NCBI RefSeq assembly: GCF_013307225.1
Contig: NZ_CP028942.1
Location: 992,001-1,056,000, forward strand
Direction: 5' to 3'
DNA from: Polynucleobacter tropicus
GTDB taxonomy: Bacteria > Pseudomonadota > Gammaproteobacteria > Burkholderiales > Burkholderiaceae
Length of the DNA: 64,000 bases
The notes beneath the pieces are model-generated. The model was not told where the DNA came from. It did no database searches and saw only the letters and a program-made list of their open reading frames with translations. The position numbers and the translations under genes are program-made. Positions within the stretch are counted from its first letter, which is position 1. Every line of letters starts with the position of its first letter. Of this stretch, positions 16,224 through 25,027 are shown in pieces.

Positions 16224-18520
16224 ACTTAGATCAGATTCCACAAGAATTCAAAGTCATTGATAACTGGGTATTAGTGCAGTTAAGACCAAAGAAAGATGGT
16301 CGATTTGATAAGGTGCCCGTGCGTTTGTCGGCTAGTGGTGTAACTGAGCTGGCCTGGGGCGCACAAAAGAATCGCTCATCTTTTGAAATTGTTAAAGCCC
16401 AACTAAATGAAGAGCTTGACCGCGAACCCAGTGAAAGACGTTTTCATGGTGTTGGATTCGTTTTAAACGATACCGACTACTTGTGCGTTGATTTAGATAA
16501 GGCGTTCGATGGAGAGGCTTTAAAACCCTTTGCCAAGGATATTCTGACTAGTCTTCACGGCTTCGTTGAAAAATCAGTCAGCGGCACAGGCTTGCATATC
16601 TTTGTTAAGCAGAATGGATGGTCTTTAGGCACCAAACGAGGTAAGTTTGGTGATGGATCAGGCATTGATGTCCTATGTGGCGGCTCCTATGTCATGGTTA
16701 CTGGGGACGCCATTGATGATGCCAGCTACACCATGGGTCTGGATCAAGATTTCTCCATGGTTCATAAGTGGCGCTCTTTGCTTACTGGATCCGAAAGTGA
16801 GAGCACATTCATTCACCAGGAGATCCCGTTTGATCACAACCTACCAGTTGCAGGGTGGGATGTAGATCGGATTCGCTCAGAAGTATTACCTAGGCTAAAA
16901 GATTTTGAGGATAGGGACAACTGGAGAGACGTTTGCTTTGCCCTACATCATCAAACCCAAGGCAGCGACGAAGGGCTTGAGCTATTCCATGAGTACAGCG
17001 CTCGTATTCCGGAAATGTATAACGCCGATGAAGTAGATGCCCTATGGAAAAGCACCACCCTTAATCCCCAGCGATTAAACAAAACTTTTCGCTGGCTATT
17101 GCATTTAGTGCGCCAACAGATTACTGAAAATCAAGGGCACATCATGGGAGACCTAGATAACGCTCGGCATTTTAGAGCCATGTTTGAAGGTGAATTTCTG
17201 TTTTGTCACTCCAATCGTAAATGGCTCCGCTTTAATGGCAAGCGTTGGGAATGGTGCCAAAAAGATGAGCAGATGGGTGCAGCAAAGTTGGTAGCTGAAA
17301 AAATTATGGATAAGGCGGGCGAGCTGTTCAAGCTAGACCCAACAGGGGCTGTTTCCAAAGCTTGGCAGTCTCATGCCAAAACCATCCGTAGTAATGGACG
17401 CATTATCGCCATGATTGAGCTTGCAACTAGCGAGCCTGGTATGAGCATTGCCTCCATTAGTGAGCTTGATAGCAAACCCATGCTACTTGGCGTTGCCAAT
17501 GGTGTCGTTGATCTCAAGCGGATGCAATTACTACCCGCAAATCCTAAGCTACTCATTAGTAGGCAAGTTCATGCGGATTACAACCCTGCTGCAACCTGCC
17601 CTCTTTGGCTTAAGTTCCTCGACGAAATATTTCTGGGCGACCAAGATGTCATTCAGTACATCCAAAAAGCTCTGGGCTACTCGTTAACAGGCGATGTTTC
17701 TGAGGAGTTGCTTCACTTTTGCTACGGCCATGGAAAGAACGGCAAATCGGTCATGGCGAACGTCATCGTGAAGATCATGGGCGATTACGTTCAAACGGCG
17801 AACTTTGACCTATTGGCCATGAAGGACTCTGCTGCCACGAATGATGTTGCTAGATTGGTTGGAGCGCGCATGGTGATGGCTAACGAGACGCGGGAAAACC
17901 AACGCTTGGATGATCAAAAACTCAAAGCCCTGGTGTCTACTGAAAGGATCACGGCACGCTTTATGTATGCCGAATATTTTGAGTTTTGGCCACAGTTCAA
18001 GATTTGGCTTCGAGGCAACTACAAACCCATCATTACCGACAGTAGCAACGGTGCATGGCGTCGTATGAGGCTAGTTCCATTTGAATACCAAGTTCCAGAA
18101 GATAAAACTGACTTTAAGTTAGAGCAAAAACTCCTAGACGAAAAGGAAGGAATCTTGGCTTGGTTGATTGATGGCTGCCAGCTTTGGCAAAAGGAACGTC
18201 TAAGTCCTCCAAAACATATTGAAGATGCAAGTCGTGTTTATCAAGAGGAGTCTGACATGCTGGGTGAGTTTTTAGAGGACTGTTGCGAGGTTGGTGCCGG
18301 AAAGATGGAGAGTCAAAAGTCGGTTTTTGGAAGCTATCAAGTATGGGCTCGAAGTAATGGCACTCACCCAGCCAGCCAAAAGTCCTTTACACGCCAACTA
18401 GGCAGCCGTGGGGTCGATACAAAACGAATAAAGGCGCAAGGTGACACAAAACGCTTTTATGTTGGCCTATCACTAACAGAGGCTGCACAAAAGCGCTGGA
18501 AACAGTTTGACTTTGAATAA
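16220..18520 (+). CDS. P4-type phage/plasmid primase-helicase
   Basis: About 766 residues. The N-terminal part (about 1-300) resembles primase/polymerase regions of mobile elements (LCVDLDKAF; SVSGTGLHIFVK), and the C-terminal part is a D5/DUF5906 SF3-type helicase with Walker A GHGKNGKS (about 517-524) and Walker B-like VMANETRENQ. It probably drives autonomous replication of the excised element. The frame extends upstream, but ATG 16220 is preceded by GGAGG at 16211-16215 and overlaps the alpA stop, so it is the likely start. Confidence 0.9.
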   Translation: MNLDQIPQEFKVIDNWVLVQLRPKKDGRFDKVPVRLSASGVTELAWGAQKNRSSFEIVKAQLNEELDREPSERRFHGVGFVLNDTDYLCVDLDKAFDGEALKPFAKDILTSLHGFVEKSVSGTGLHIFVKQNGWSLGTKRGKFGDGSGIDVLCGGSYVMVTGDAIDDASYTMGLDQDFSMVHKWRSLLTGSESESTFIHQEIPFDHNLPVAGWDVDRIRSEVLPRLKDFEDRDNWRDVCFALHHQTQGSDEGLELFHEYSARIPEMYNADEVDALWKSTTLNPQRLNKTFRWLLHLVRQQITENQGHIMGDLDNARHFRAMFEGEFLFCHSNRKWLRFNGKRWEWCQKDEQMGAAKLVAEKIMDKAGELFKLDPTGAVSKAWQSHAKTIRSNGRIIAMIELATSEPGMSIASISELDSKPMLLGVANGVVDLKRMQLLPANPKLLISRQVHADYNPAATCPLWLKFLDEIFLGDQDVIQYIQKALGYSLTGDVSEELLHFCYGHGKNGKSVMANVIVKIMGDYVQTANFDLLAMKDSAATNDVARLVGARMVMANETRENQRLDDQKLKALVSTERITARFMYAEYFEFWPQFKIWLRGNYKPIITDSSNGAWRRMRLVPFEYQVPEDKTDFKLEQKLLDEKEGILAWLIDGCQLWQKERLSPPKHIEDASRVYQEESDMLGEFLEDCCEVGAGKMESQKSVFGSYQVWARSNGTHPASQKSFTRQLGSRGVDTKRIKAQGDTKRFYVGLSLTEAAQKRWKQFDFE

Positions 18521-18534
18521 CCAATGACTCTGGC

Positions 18535-18639
18535 GGTGACGATAGTGACGATTTAATGCCCAATTCCCAAAAGTCTTCTAAGTATTTTTCTCATGAGGCA
18601 CTTTTAGGAGACAACCTTTATTTCGACACCATCGACACC
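18535..18639. repeat. Inverted pairs of 9-bp iteron-like repeats (candidate replication origin)
   Basis: Just after the primase stop lie GGTGACGAT-AGTGACGAT (18535-18552, + strand) and, about 70 bp on, the minus-strand pair GGTGTCGAT-GGTGTCGAA (complement of 18622-18639). Both fit GGTGWCGAT. Tandem short repeats beside a P4-type primase are typical of element origins. Origin function is inferred. Confidence 0.45.
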
Positions 18640-18684
18640 AACAAATCTCAATTTAATGAAAAGGAATTAACAAAATGGCTGTAA
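18556..18684 (+). CDS. Possible 42-residue small protein
   Basis: ATG at 18556 opens a 42-codon frame ending TAA at 18684, overlapping the next gene start at 18675. Composition is ordinary (Ser, Lys, Asn, Asp-rich) without signal or membrane segment. There is no clear ribosome binding site, and it spans the iteron-like repeats, so it may be chance. Confidence 0.25.
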   Translation: MPNSQKSSKYFSHEALLGDNLYFDTIDTNKSQFNEKELTKWL

Positions 18685-18977
18685 CTAAAAAACAAACCCT
18701 CGAAGAATTAAAGCAATTGGAGAAGAAGTATGAATCGCTAGTTTGGTACGCAAGAAAGTCACCTGAGCAAATTGCAACCTTCCCTCGACTACAAGATGCC
18801 ATCGACAGAGTTGAGCAACAGTATCCCAACGAAACAGCAGACCTCAGGTCGGCGCGCACTGGGGACTGGAGTCATGGCTTCAATAGCGGAATGTTGGCAG
18901 CAACAAGGCTTGCTCAGGAGCTCATGAAATTTGAACCAGAGGTGGCTTATGTCAATTTCCCAGATTTGATGACTTAG
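18675..18977 (+). CDS. Small island protein, unknown
   Basis: 100 residues; N-terminal half Lys/Glu-rich and helical (LEELKQLEKKYESL), C-terminal half with DWSHGFNSGMLAATRLAQEL. It has an AAGGA site 9-10 nt upstream. It sits downstream of the primase on the same strand. No family recognised. Confidence 0.6.
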   Translation: MAVTKKQTLEELKQLEKKYESLVWYARKSPEQIATFPRLQDAIDRVEQQYPNETADLRSARTGDWSHGFNSGMLAATRLAQELMKFEPEVAYVNFPDLMT

Positions 18978-19134
18978 GCTACGCGCGCGCGAAGGGTTAG
19001 GAACGGTTTTTAGCTGATTTTTGACCCTCTGCGCCACTTATTAACAAACAGGCACAGCGCTAGCCCAGCAATGTTCTCAAAAATACATCGGACTTGTACT
19101 GTAAATATTTAAAAAAAATTAGAGGTAGAAAAAA

Positions 19135-19413
19135 ATGACTCAGAAACGAAGCAAAAAACGCAATAAATTGACCACAAATGTTGAATTAACTCGTTTGGCA
19201 TACGACTTTCACTTACTTGGAAATCGATTAAGAACCACTATTTCGGAAATTAACATTACCGCGGCTTATAGAGTCCAAATAGCCAGGCACGTTCAGTGGA
19301 TGCTTAATCAAGCAAAGTCATTGGGATCAGAATTGAACGCCCCTCAACCAAAAGCATTTCTTACCAAGGAATCAACGGAAAGAATTGCCGAACATTTAGG
19401 GTTGTTTGACTGA
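19135..19413 (+). CDS. Small basic island protein, unknown
   Basis: 92 residues, very basic N-terminus (KRSKKRNK), then a helical body. GAGGT lies about 10 nt upstream as a plausible ribosome binding site. The last gene of the rightward replication module; function unknown. The 157 nt before it hold a CG-alternating stretch (CGCGCGCG) and nothing else recognised. Confidence 0.55.
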   Translation: MTQKRSKKRNKLTTNVELTRLAYDFHLLGNRLRTTISEINITAAYRVQIARHVQWMLNQAKSLGSELNAPQPKAFLTKESTERIAEHLGLFD

Positions 19414-19565
19414 GTTGGATGGGCTTGACACCTTAGGTACCATTATGGGTGTCATGCCTAATCGGTCAAATTGGGTGTATCGGTTTTAAAAGACCCCCGG
19501 GGTACATGCATAGCTTAAATGCTTCCTAAAGTTACCATGGATACGGAACGCTTCAATCCTATCCA

Positions 19566-19585
19566 TTGGTAATTTCTTTGGTAAC
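19566..19585 (+). repeat. Internal paired TTGGTAAY repeats
   Basis: TTGGTAAT at 19566-19573 and TTGGTAAC at 19578-19585, 12 bp apart, the same spacing as the pair at 30293/30305. A GTTACCAT (reverse orientation) is at 19531. It may mark the original right end of the integrase-primase element. No third copy of the 16-bp att core was found within the next 70 bp. Confidence 0.45.
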
Positions 19586-19652
19586 TCTCAAGCTATATAC
19601 CTGGAAGGCCTACGGCGTGGAGCCTGATAGCGGAGATTTTCTCCGCAATAAA

Positions 19653-20624
19653 TTATGAAGGCAATCCCTTCTCGTCGAAGACACCTTCAAACAACGCAGA
19701 GCTCAGGTAGCGCTCAGCAGCATCTGGCAGCACAACTACGATTGTCTTGCCGGCATACTCTGGCTTTTTAGCCAAACGTACAGCAACGGCAGCAGCGGCA
19801 CCACAAGAGATGCCCACCAAAATACCCTCTTCTTTGGCAATGCGACGAGCAAATTCGATGGCTTCTTCGTTGCTAACTTGCTCAACTTTGTCTACTACTG
19901 ATAAATCGAGGTTATCTGGAATAAAGCCAGCGCCAATACCCTGAATCTTATGCGGAGCTGGTTTGATTTCCTCACCATTGAGTTTCTGAGTAATCACCGG
20001 ACTTGTAGTTGGCTCCACTGCGACGACTTCAATATTCTTTTTCTTCTCGTTTTTGATATAACGACCTACCCCTGAAATTGTGCCGCCCGTACCAACACCA
20101 GCTACAAATACATCGATCTTGCCGTCGGTATCTTCCCAGATTTCTGGGCCGGTAGTTTTTTCATGAATGGCTGGATTGGATGGATTACTAAATTGTTGGA
20201 GCAACACGTATTTAGAATCAGAATCTGCAATTTCTTTTGCCTTGGCAACTGCCCCATTCATTCCCTTCGGACCCTCAGTCAAAACAATCTTGGCTCCTAA
20301 AGCAGTCAACAACTTACGACGCTCGAGACTCATTGTTTCTGGCATTGTCAGCGTCAATGGAATGCCGCGTGCAGCAGCCACAAAAGCTAATGCAATACCT
20401 GTATTACCGCTAGTTGGCTCGACGATTTCTTTGCCAGGCCCCAAAAGGCCTTTTTCTTGGGCATCATTGATCATAGCTACGCCAATACGACATTTAACTG
20501 AATAAGCCGGATTACGACCTTCAATTTTGGCAAGCACAGTTGCTTTAGCGCCATCAGTAACACGATTAAGGCGAACTAAAGGTGTGCGACCAATCGTTTG
20601 TGAGTTATCAGTAAAGTAAGTCAT
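19653..20624 (-). CDS. cysK: Cysteine synthase (O-acetylserine sulfhydrylase)
   Basis: PLP enzyme making L-cysteine from O-acetylserine and sulfide. The 323-residue protein has the PLP Lys region [11 protein letters not shown] (Lys about 44), the substrate loop [12 protein letters not shown] (about 68) and the phosphate-binding [12 protein letters not shown] (about 178). It is the last gene of the epsC-encapsulin-desulfurase-cysK operon, 20 nt after the desulfurase gene. In Synechococcus elongatus the comparable set is the plasmid srpG (cysteine synthase), srpH (acetyltransferase) and srpI (shell). It would recapture sulfide as cysteine. Confidence 0.95.
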   Translation of the reverse strand: MTYFTDNSQTIGRTPLVRLNRVTDGAKATVLAKIEGRNPAYSVKCRIGVAMINDAQEKGLLGPGKEIVEPTSGNTGIALAFVAAARGIPLTLTMPETMSLERRKLLTALGAKIVLTEGPKGMNGAVAKAKEIADSDSKYVLLQQFSNPSNPAIHEKTTGPEIWEDTDGKIDVFVAGVGTGGTISGVGRYIKNEKKKNIEVVAVEPTTSPVITQKLNGEEIKPAPHKIQGIGAGFIPDNLDLSVVDKVEQVSNEEAIEFARRIAKEEGILVGISCGAAAAVAVRLAKKPEYAGKTIVVVLPDAAERYLSSALFEGVFDEKGLPS

Positions 20625-20644
20625 GAGTATTCCTAATTAAAATT

Positions 20645-22255
20645 CTAATAACGGTTGCGCGGCAACTTATATAGGGCCGAAATTAATGCATCTACCTCTT
20701 GGCAGGTATTGTAAAACGCTAACGATGGACGTACAGTGGTTTCTACCCCCATACGTCGCAAGATGGGCTGAGCACAATGATGGCCTGAGCGTACGGCAAT
20801 CCCTTCCTTATTTAATGCGGCGCCAATATCTTCCGTTTTAATACCAGGAATCACAAAGGATAAAACGCTCGCTTTTTCTTTTGCCGTACCAATTAATCTC
20901 ACTCCCGGCACATCCTTTAAAAGACGCGTTGCATAAAGCAATAGCTGATGCTCGTATTGTTCAATGAGATCAATACCAATTGAGCTCACATAATCTAATG
21001 CCGCACCAAGCCCAACCGCGTCCGCAATATTCCCAGTTCCAGCCTCAAATCGCCCTGGCGCATCATGAAATTGCGTATGCTCAAAAGTAACGTCTTTAAT
21101 CATATTGCCACCGCCCTGCCACGGCTGAGTTGCATTAAGGAGATCCTCCTTCCCATACAAGACACCAACACCAGTTGGGCCAAAGATCTTGTGACCAGAA
21201 AATACAAACCAATCGGGGTTCAAATCTTGCAAATCCACTTTCATATGGGATATAGACTGAGCCCCATCCAATAAAACCTTAACACCAGCAGCACGAGCGA
21301 TCTCAATAACTTTTTTAGCCGGTGTTATCGTACCCAAGGCATTAGAGACGTGCGTAAAACTGACAAGCTTTGTGCGACTATTAAATAACTTTTGATATTC
21401 ATCCAAAAGTAACTGGCCATCATCATCTACAGGAATGATGCGAATTCTCAAGCCCTTTTCTTTAGCAAGTAATTGCCATGGAACGATATTGGCATGATGC
21501 TCTAAGTTGCTTAGAATAATCTCATCGCCTTCTTTAAGATTTTGTCGCCCCCAGCTTTGAGAGACTAAATTAATTGCCTCTGTAGTACCCCTAACAAATA
21601 CAATTTCATTTACTGACCTTGCATTTAGAAAGGCGCGTACTTTCTCTCGAGCACCCTCATAAGCATCCGTAGCCCTTGCAGCTAATTCATGGGCAGCACG
21701 ATGAATATTCGAATTTTCATGCTCATAAAAATAGCTAATACGATCAATCACAGACTTTGGCTTTTGTGTGGTTGCGGCATTATCAAACCAAATTAGTTGG
21801 CGACCATTTACCCGCTCAGAGAGTATTGGAAAATCTTTGCGGACTAACAAAGGATCAAGGCTTGTCTGCTGAATTTTGGATACGGGAATGTGATCGGGAA
21901 ATGTATGATTTATTAATTGATCATGACTAGGATTAGTCAGCCCATATAGAAGGGTACTTGGTATAAATTGCTCAGTACCAAAACTACGCCCCAAAGATAA
22001 TGAGCTTGGATTCTTAGCAAGCGCATCATGGCCGGCTTGCTGCTGCAAGCCACCCAAAGCTAGCCGGGCTAGATCCGACAGATCCAATCCCGTTGCTGGT
22101 TGCAAAGAATAGCTAGCCAGTCCACTTGGTAAATTATCGCGGGGATCACCAAACTGATTCGTCGGCCCTTGATAATCCGAGTAATTTTGATTTGCCAACT
22201 CTGCCAAAATCTTAGGGTCAAGTAACCCTACCTGCGCGGGATTACTTGTACTCAT
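20645..22255 (-). CDS. Encapsulin cargo cysteine desulfurase (family 2A, SufS-like)
   Basis: About 536 residues. Residues 1-125 are a low-complexity, probably disordered extension containing short hydrophobic motifs (DLSDLARLALGGL; FIPSTLLYGL), the hallmark of the cargo-loading domain of family 2A encapsulin cargo. From about 130 a complete class II desulfurase follows: RKDFPILSERVNGRQLIWFDNAATTQKP, the PLP Lys in FSGHKIFGPTGVGVLYG, and the catalytic Cys in RSGHHCAQPILRRMG. It would remove sulfur from cysteine as persulfide/S0 inside the shell. Start: ATG 22255, which overlaps the last 14 nt of the shell gene; an upstream in-frame start at 22279 is less likely. Confidence 0.93.
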   Translation of the reverse strand: MSTSNPAQVGLLDPKILAELANQNYSDYQGPTNQFGDPRDNLPSGLASYSLQPATGLDLSDLARLALGGLQQQAGHDALAKNPSSLSLGRSFGTEQFIPSTLLYGLTNPSHDQLINHTFPDHIPVSKIQQTSLDPLLVRKDFPILSERVNGRQLIWFDNAATTQKPKSVIDRISYFYEHENSNIHRAAHELAARATDAYEGAREKVRAFLNARSVNEIVFVRGTTEAINLVSQSWGRQNLKEGDEIILSNLEHHANIVPWQLLAKEKGLRIRIIPVDDDGQLLLDEYQKLFNSRTKLVSFTHVSNALGTITPAKKVIEIARAAGVKVLLDGAQSISHMKVDLQDLNPDWFVFSGHKIFGPTGVGVLYGKEDLLNATQPWQGGGNMIKDVTFEHTQFHDAPGRFEAGTGNIADAVGLGAALDYVSSIGIDLIEQYEHQLLLYATRLLKDVPGVRLIGTAKEKASVLSFVIPGIKTEDIGAALNKEGIAVRSGHHCAQPILRRMGVETTVRPSLAFYNTCQEVDALISALYKLPRNRY

Positions 22256-23162
22256 GATATTTGCCAATCTCAACGCCATCTAATACTGCAAGCGCATCAT
22301 CAGTTAACACCGCCAAAGAGCAGTACAGAGAAACCAAATAAGAAGCAATTGCCTTGTTATTAATTCCCATAAAGCGCACAGATAGACCTGGACTTTGCTC
22401 CCCTGGCAAATTAGGCTGATACAAGCCAACTACACCCTGCTTCTTCTCGCCAGAGCGAATTAATAAGATTGAAGACTTCCCATCTTGAATCTTTACCTTG
22501 TCAGATGGAATTAATGGAACCCCGCGCCAAGTAAGGAACTGGCTGCCAAATAATCCAGTAGTTGGAGGAGGCACACCACGACGCGTACATTCACGACCAA
22601 AAGCCGCAATCGTCTTAGGATGAGCCAAAAAGAATCCAGGCTCTTTCCAGACTTTGGTCAACAACTCATCCAGATCGTCAGGGGTAGGTGCGCCAGTGCG
22701 CGTTTTAATGCGCTGTTCTGGCGCTACATTTGCCAACAACCCATATTCAGCATTATTAATTAACTCACCCTCTTGACGCTCTTTGACCGTTTCAATAGTC
22801 AAACGCAATTGTTCGCTAATTTGGTTATAAGGACTGCTATATAAATCGGAAATACGAGTATGAACGTCTAATACGGTATTCACAGCACTAAGAAAGTATT
22901 CGCGCGGATTAGAGTCATAGTCAACAAAAGTCTGAGGTAAAACGCGCTCATCGCCACGTCCAGAACAATCCGTTAATACATCGGATGCATTTTTGACTTT
23001 ATTCAGGCGATAAATGCCCGCTTCAACAGGAACCCAGCCAAGCAATTGCGTCAACCAACGAGGAGAAATCGTGGCTAACTGTGGAATGGTTTTGGTGGCG
23101 TTTGCTAATTGCCGCGCTGCTACATCACCTAATGCTGTTGGACTTTGAATTACTTCTGCCAT
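22242..23162 (-). CDS. Family 2A encapsulin nanocompartment shell protein (SrpI-like)
   Basis: 306-residue HK97-fold shell protein expected to self-assemble into an icosahedral protein compartment. Features typical of family 2A/SrpI: N-terminal AARQLANATKTIPQLATISPRWL...LLGWVPVEAGIYRLNKV, E-loop/P-domain stretches, KTRTGAPTPDDLDELLTKVWKEPGFFLAHPKTIAAFGREC and GVVGLYQPNLPGE near the C-terminus. No cyclic-nucleotide-binding insertion is seen, which separates it from family 2B. The start is ATG 23162 with AAGGAG six nt upstream, not the frame opening at 23201. Flanked by its predicted cargo desulfurase and EpsC. Confidence 0.93.
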   Translation of the reverse strand: MAEVIQSPTALGDVAARQLANATKTIPQLATISPRWLTQLLGWVPVEAGIYRLNKVKNASDVLTDCSGRGDERVLPQTFVDYDSNPREYFLSAVNTVLDVHTRISDLYSSPYNQISEQLRLTIETVKERQEGELINNAEYGLLANVAPEQRIKTRTGAPTPDDLDELLTKVWKEPGFFLAHPKTIAAFGRECTRRGVPPPTTGLFGSQFLTWRGVPLIPSDKVKIQDGKSSILLIRSGEKKQGVVGLYQPNLPGEQSPGLSVRFMGINNKAIASYLVSLYCSLAVLTDDALAVLDGVEIGKYHEYK

Positions 23163-23201
23163 GACTACTCCTTCAATGGTTAATAAAAAACATATTGACA
23201 A

Positions 23202-24113
23202 TTAATGTCCCAGGGATTGGGCTTGAGAAATATTGCTATCGGGAGGAACGTTTTTAGTGAGCCAAACATTGCCGCCTATCGTGGATCGAGCGCCAATTGT
23301 GATGCGCCCAAGAACCGTGGCCCCCGCATAAATCACGACGTCATCTTCCAAAATTGGATGTCGATCTGCACCCTTAATGAGGTTGCCATCACCATCCTCC
23401 GGAAATCGTTTTGCCCCTAAAGTGACAGCTTGGTATAAACGAATGTTCTTTCCTAATATTGCCGTTTGACCAATCACTACGCCCGTACCATGGTCGATAA
23501 AAAATCCTTCACCAATCATTGCACCAGGATGAATATCAACACCAGTGCGAGAATGTGCTATCTCAGAAATAAATCGTGCCAATAGCGGCGCGCCCAGCTG
23601 ATACAAGGAGTGAGCAATTCGATAATGGATGGCCGCACTCACGCCCGGATAACACAAAAGAATTTCAGAGACGCTAGTAGCGGCGGGATCGCCACTCATA
23701 GCTGCGCGTATATCGCTCACAATTAGTGCGCGAATAGCAGGAAGCTCACTTGCAAATCGAGCCGTTAATGATTCTGATAATTCATTAAATGTCACTTCTC
23801 TTGTAAGGTCATTACCCGCAGAAAAATAAAGACCTCGCCGAATCTGCTCAGTCAACGAATTTAGAGCAACACTTAAAACGTTACCAACAAAGTAATCAAT
23901 GCTTTCATCGGTTAAATCAGCGCGGCCATAATGAGTTGGAAATAACGCAGCAAATAAGCCCTCCAAGATTGCCTCTATAGACTGGCGATCAGGCAATTCC
24001 CTCACCTTTCCAAGATGCCGTATTTTGTGAGTTTTCTCTCTAGATTCACGCAGGGATTGCACCACTCCAGGCAAGTTATAGGTAAATTCAGCTTCTAGCA
24101 TTATTAAGGCCAC
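23202..24113 (-). CDS. epsC: Serine O-acetyltransferase, EpsC-like
   Basis: Acetylates L-serine to O-acetylserine, the carbon acceptor for cysteine synthase. About 303 residues: a helical N-terminal region, then left-handed beta-helix hexapeptide repeats (GVDIHPGAMIGEGFFIDHGTG, IGQTAILGKNIRLYQ, HPILEDDVVIYAGATVLG, IGARSTIGGNVWL). The catalytic His region IDHGTGVVIGQ is intact. It opens at GTG 24113; ATG 24101 is an alternative, and neither has a strong ribosome binding site. First gene of the encapsulin operon, 39 nt before the shell start. Confidence 0.9.
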   Translation of the reverse strand: MALIMLEAEFTYNLPGVVQSLRESREKTHKIRHLGKVRELPDRQSIEAILEGLFAALFPTHYGRADLTDESIDYFVGNVLSVALNSLTEQIRRGLYFSAGNDLTREVTFNELSESLTARFASELPAIRALIVSDIRAAMSGDPAATSVSEILLCYPGVSAAIHYRIAHSLYQLGAPLLARFISEIAHSRTGVDIHPGAMIGEGFFIDHGTGVVIGQTAILGKNIRLYQAVTLGAKRFPEDGDGNLIKGADRHPILEDDVVIYAGATVLGRITIGARSTIGGNVWLTKNVPPDSNISQAQSLGH

Positions 24114-24188
24114 TCAAATTAGTATTGAGCCACTCTAGAGCCAAATATCTGGCATTAAAACCAATAAAAATTGATAAGCTATGCTTCA

Positions 24189-24213
24189 TAAGAATATGAA
24201 TTTTTCTTATTTT
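24189..24213. promoter_or_regulatory. Putative CysB-type operator, copy A
   Basis: 25-bp site TAAGAAT-N6-T-TTTCTTATTTT in the divergent region between epsC and the small hydrolase. With its flanking base it contains a perfect inverted repeat ATAAGAA / TTCTTAT. Related sites lie at 24951 and 26109, each ahead of a sulfur-module unit. The CysB-like regulator encoded at 28976 is the likely binder (inferred). Confidence 0.6.
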
Positions 24214-24245
24214 GATAATCCGCAACTATCAAATAAAGTTCGTGC

Positions 24246-24929
24246 ATGACCAGCACTCAGGCCTTAACCACCCTCATCATTCCTGGATTTCAGGGTAGCG
24301 AATCAGCGCACTGGCAGAGCTGGTTTCAATCAAAGATTGAAAATACCCATCGCGTTCATCAAAACTGGGATGAACCGATTCTTGCTCATTGGGCAGAAAA
24401 CATCAGGAATGCAATTGATAAATGCAACGGCAAGGTCTGGATTGTTGCTCACAGCTTTGGATGTTTAGCAGCAATTCTTGCGGGAATTGACCGCTATCAA
24501 AATATCGCGGGCGCCATGTTGGTGGCCCCAGCAGATCCAGAGAGGTTCACACTTGGCGGCATTAAGGAAGAGTCTGAGCTAACTGGATCTGAGAGTATTC
24601 GATCATTAATCCCTACTCACCGACTGCCATTTCCAACCCTTGTAATCGCCAGCGATAATGATCCCTGGATGCAAGCTAGCAAAGTTCAGCTCTGGAGCAA
24701 CATATGGCACTCGGAATTTATCAATCTTCCTTCTGCAGGCCACATCAACACAGCATCAGGATTTGGCCCATGGCATGCTGGCTTAACGTTATTTGAGAAT
24801 TTTCAACTTACGCAATCAAAGCTAGCCGCTAAGCCACTTAGTCCAATGAAGAAAAGACGTTTGTCAGGTAAAACTGGTCAAATTGCAAAGCTTCGGTTTG
24901 AGACCAGAAAGTATTTGGGCATCTTTTAA
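24246..24929 (+). CDS. RBBP9/YdeN-family alpha/beta-hydrolase
   Basis: 227 residues. IIPGFQGSESAHWQSWF, the nucleophile VAHSFGCLAA (about 73-82), IASDNDPWMQ and the His in PSAGHINTASGFGPW match the RBBP9/YdeN (DUF1234-type) serine hydrolases. A basic tail (about 200-227) is extra. It is divergent from epsC, has the CysB-like box 33 bp upstream and precedes the sulfate-binding protein gene, so a role in sulfur or organosulfur metabolism is possible but undemonstrated. Confidence 0.82.
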   Translation: MTSTQALTTLIIPGFQGSESAHWQSWFQSKIENTHRVHQNWDEPILAHWAENIRNAIDKCNGKVWIVAHSFGCLAAILAGIDRYQNIAGAMLVAPADPERFTLGGIKEESELTGSESIRSLIPTHRLPFPTLVIASDNDPWMQASKVQLWSNIWHSEFINLPSAGHINTASGFGPWHAGLTLFENFQLTQSKLAAKPLSPMKKRRLSGKTGQIAKLRFETRKYLGIF

Positions 24930-24950
24930 GTCCTAAATTCATTTTTTCAC

Positions 24951-24975
24951 TAAGCAATCCATTTTTTCTTGTTTC
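24951..24975. promoter_or_regulatory. Putative CysB-type operator, copy B (upstream of sbp)
   Basis: TAAGCAA-N6-T-TTTCTTGTTTC; identical to copy C in the first 7 and last 12 positions. It lies 52 bp before the sulfate-binding-protein start. Confidence 0.6.
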
Positions 24976-25027
24976 ACAAAATTGAATTTGGGTCATAAAT
25001 TCTTTTCATTGACAGAAAGGAATTAAC

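Noticed and set aside
13684-19600. Island consisting only of the integrase-primase part
   Set aside because: The exact tRNA-Asp repeat is at 30355 and the displaced terminator argument favours the longer island; the short version remains a possible substructure.
19630-19646. GCGGAGA-TTT-TCTCCGC hairpin after cysK as a terminator
   Set aside because: Good stem but no T-run on the minus strand, so I do not list it as a rho-independent terminator.
19586-19652. Possible third att core at the end of the replication module
   Set aside because: Only short fragments resemble the 16-bp core; nothing convincing, so a tandem-element model stays unproven.
22242-23162. Phage capsid (HK97) from a prophage
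   Set aside because: The HK97-fold protein sits in a cysteine-metabolism operon with a cargo desulfurase and has no portal, terminase or protease nearby, so encapsulin is the better call.
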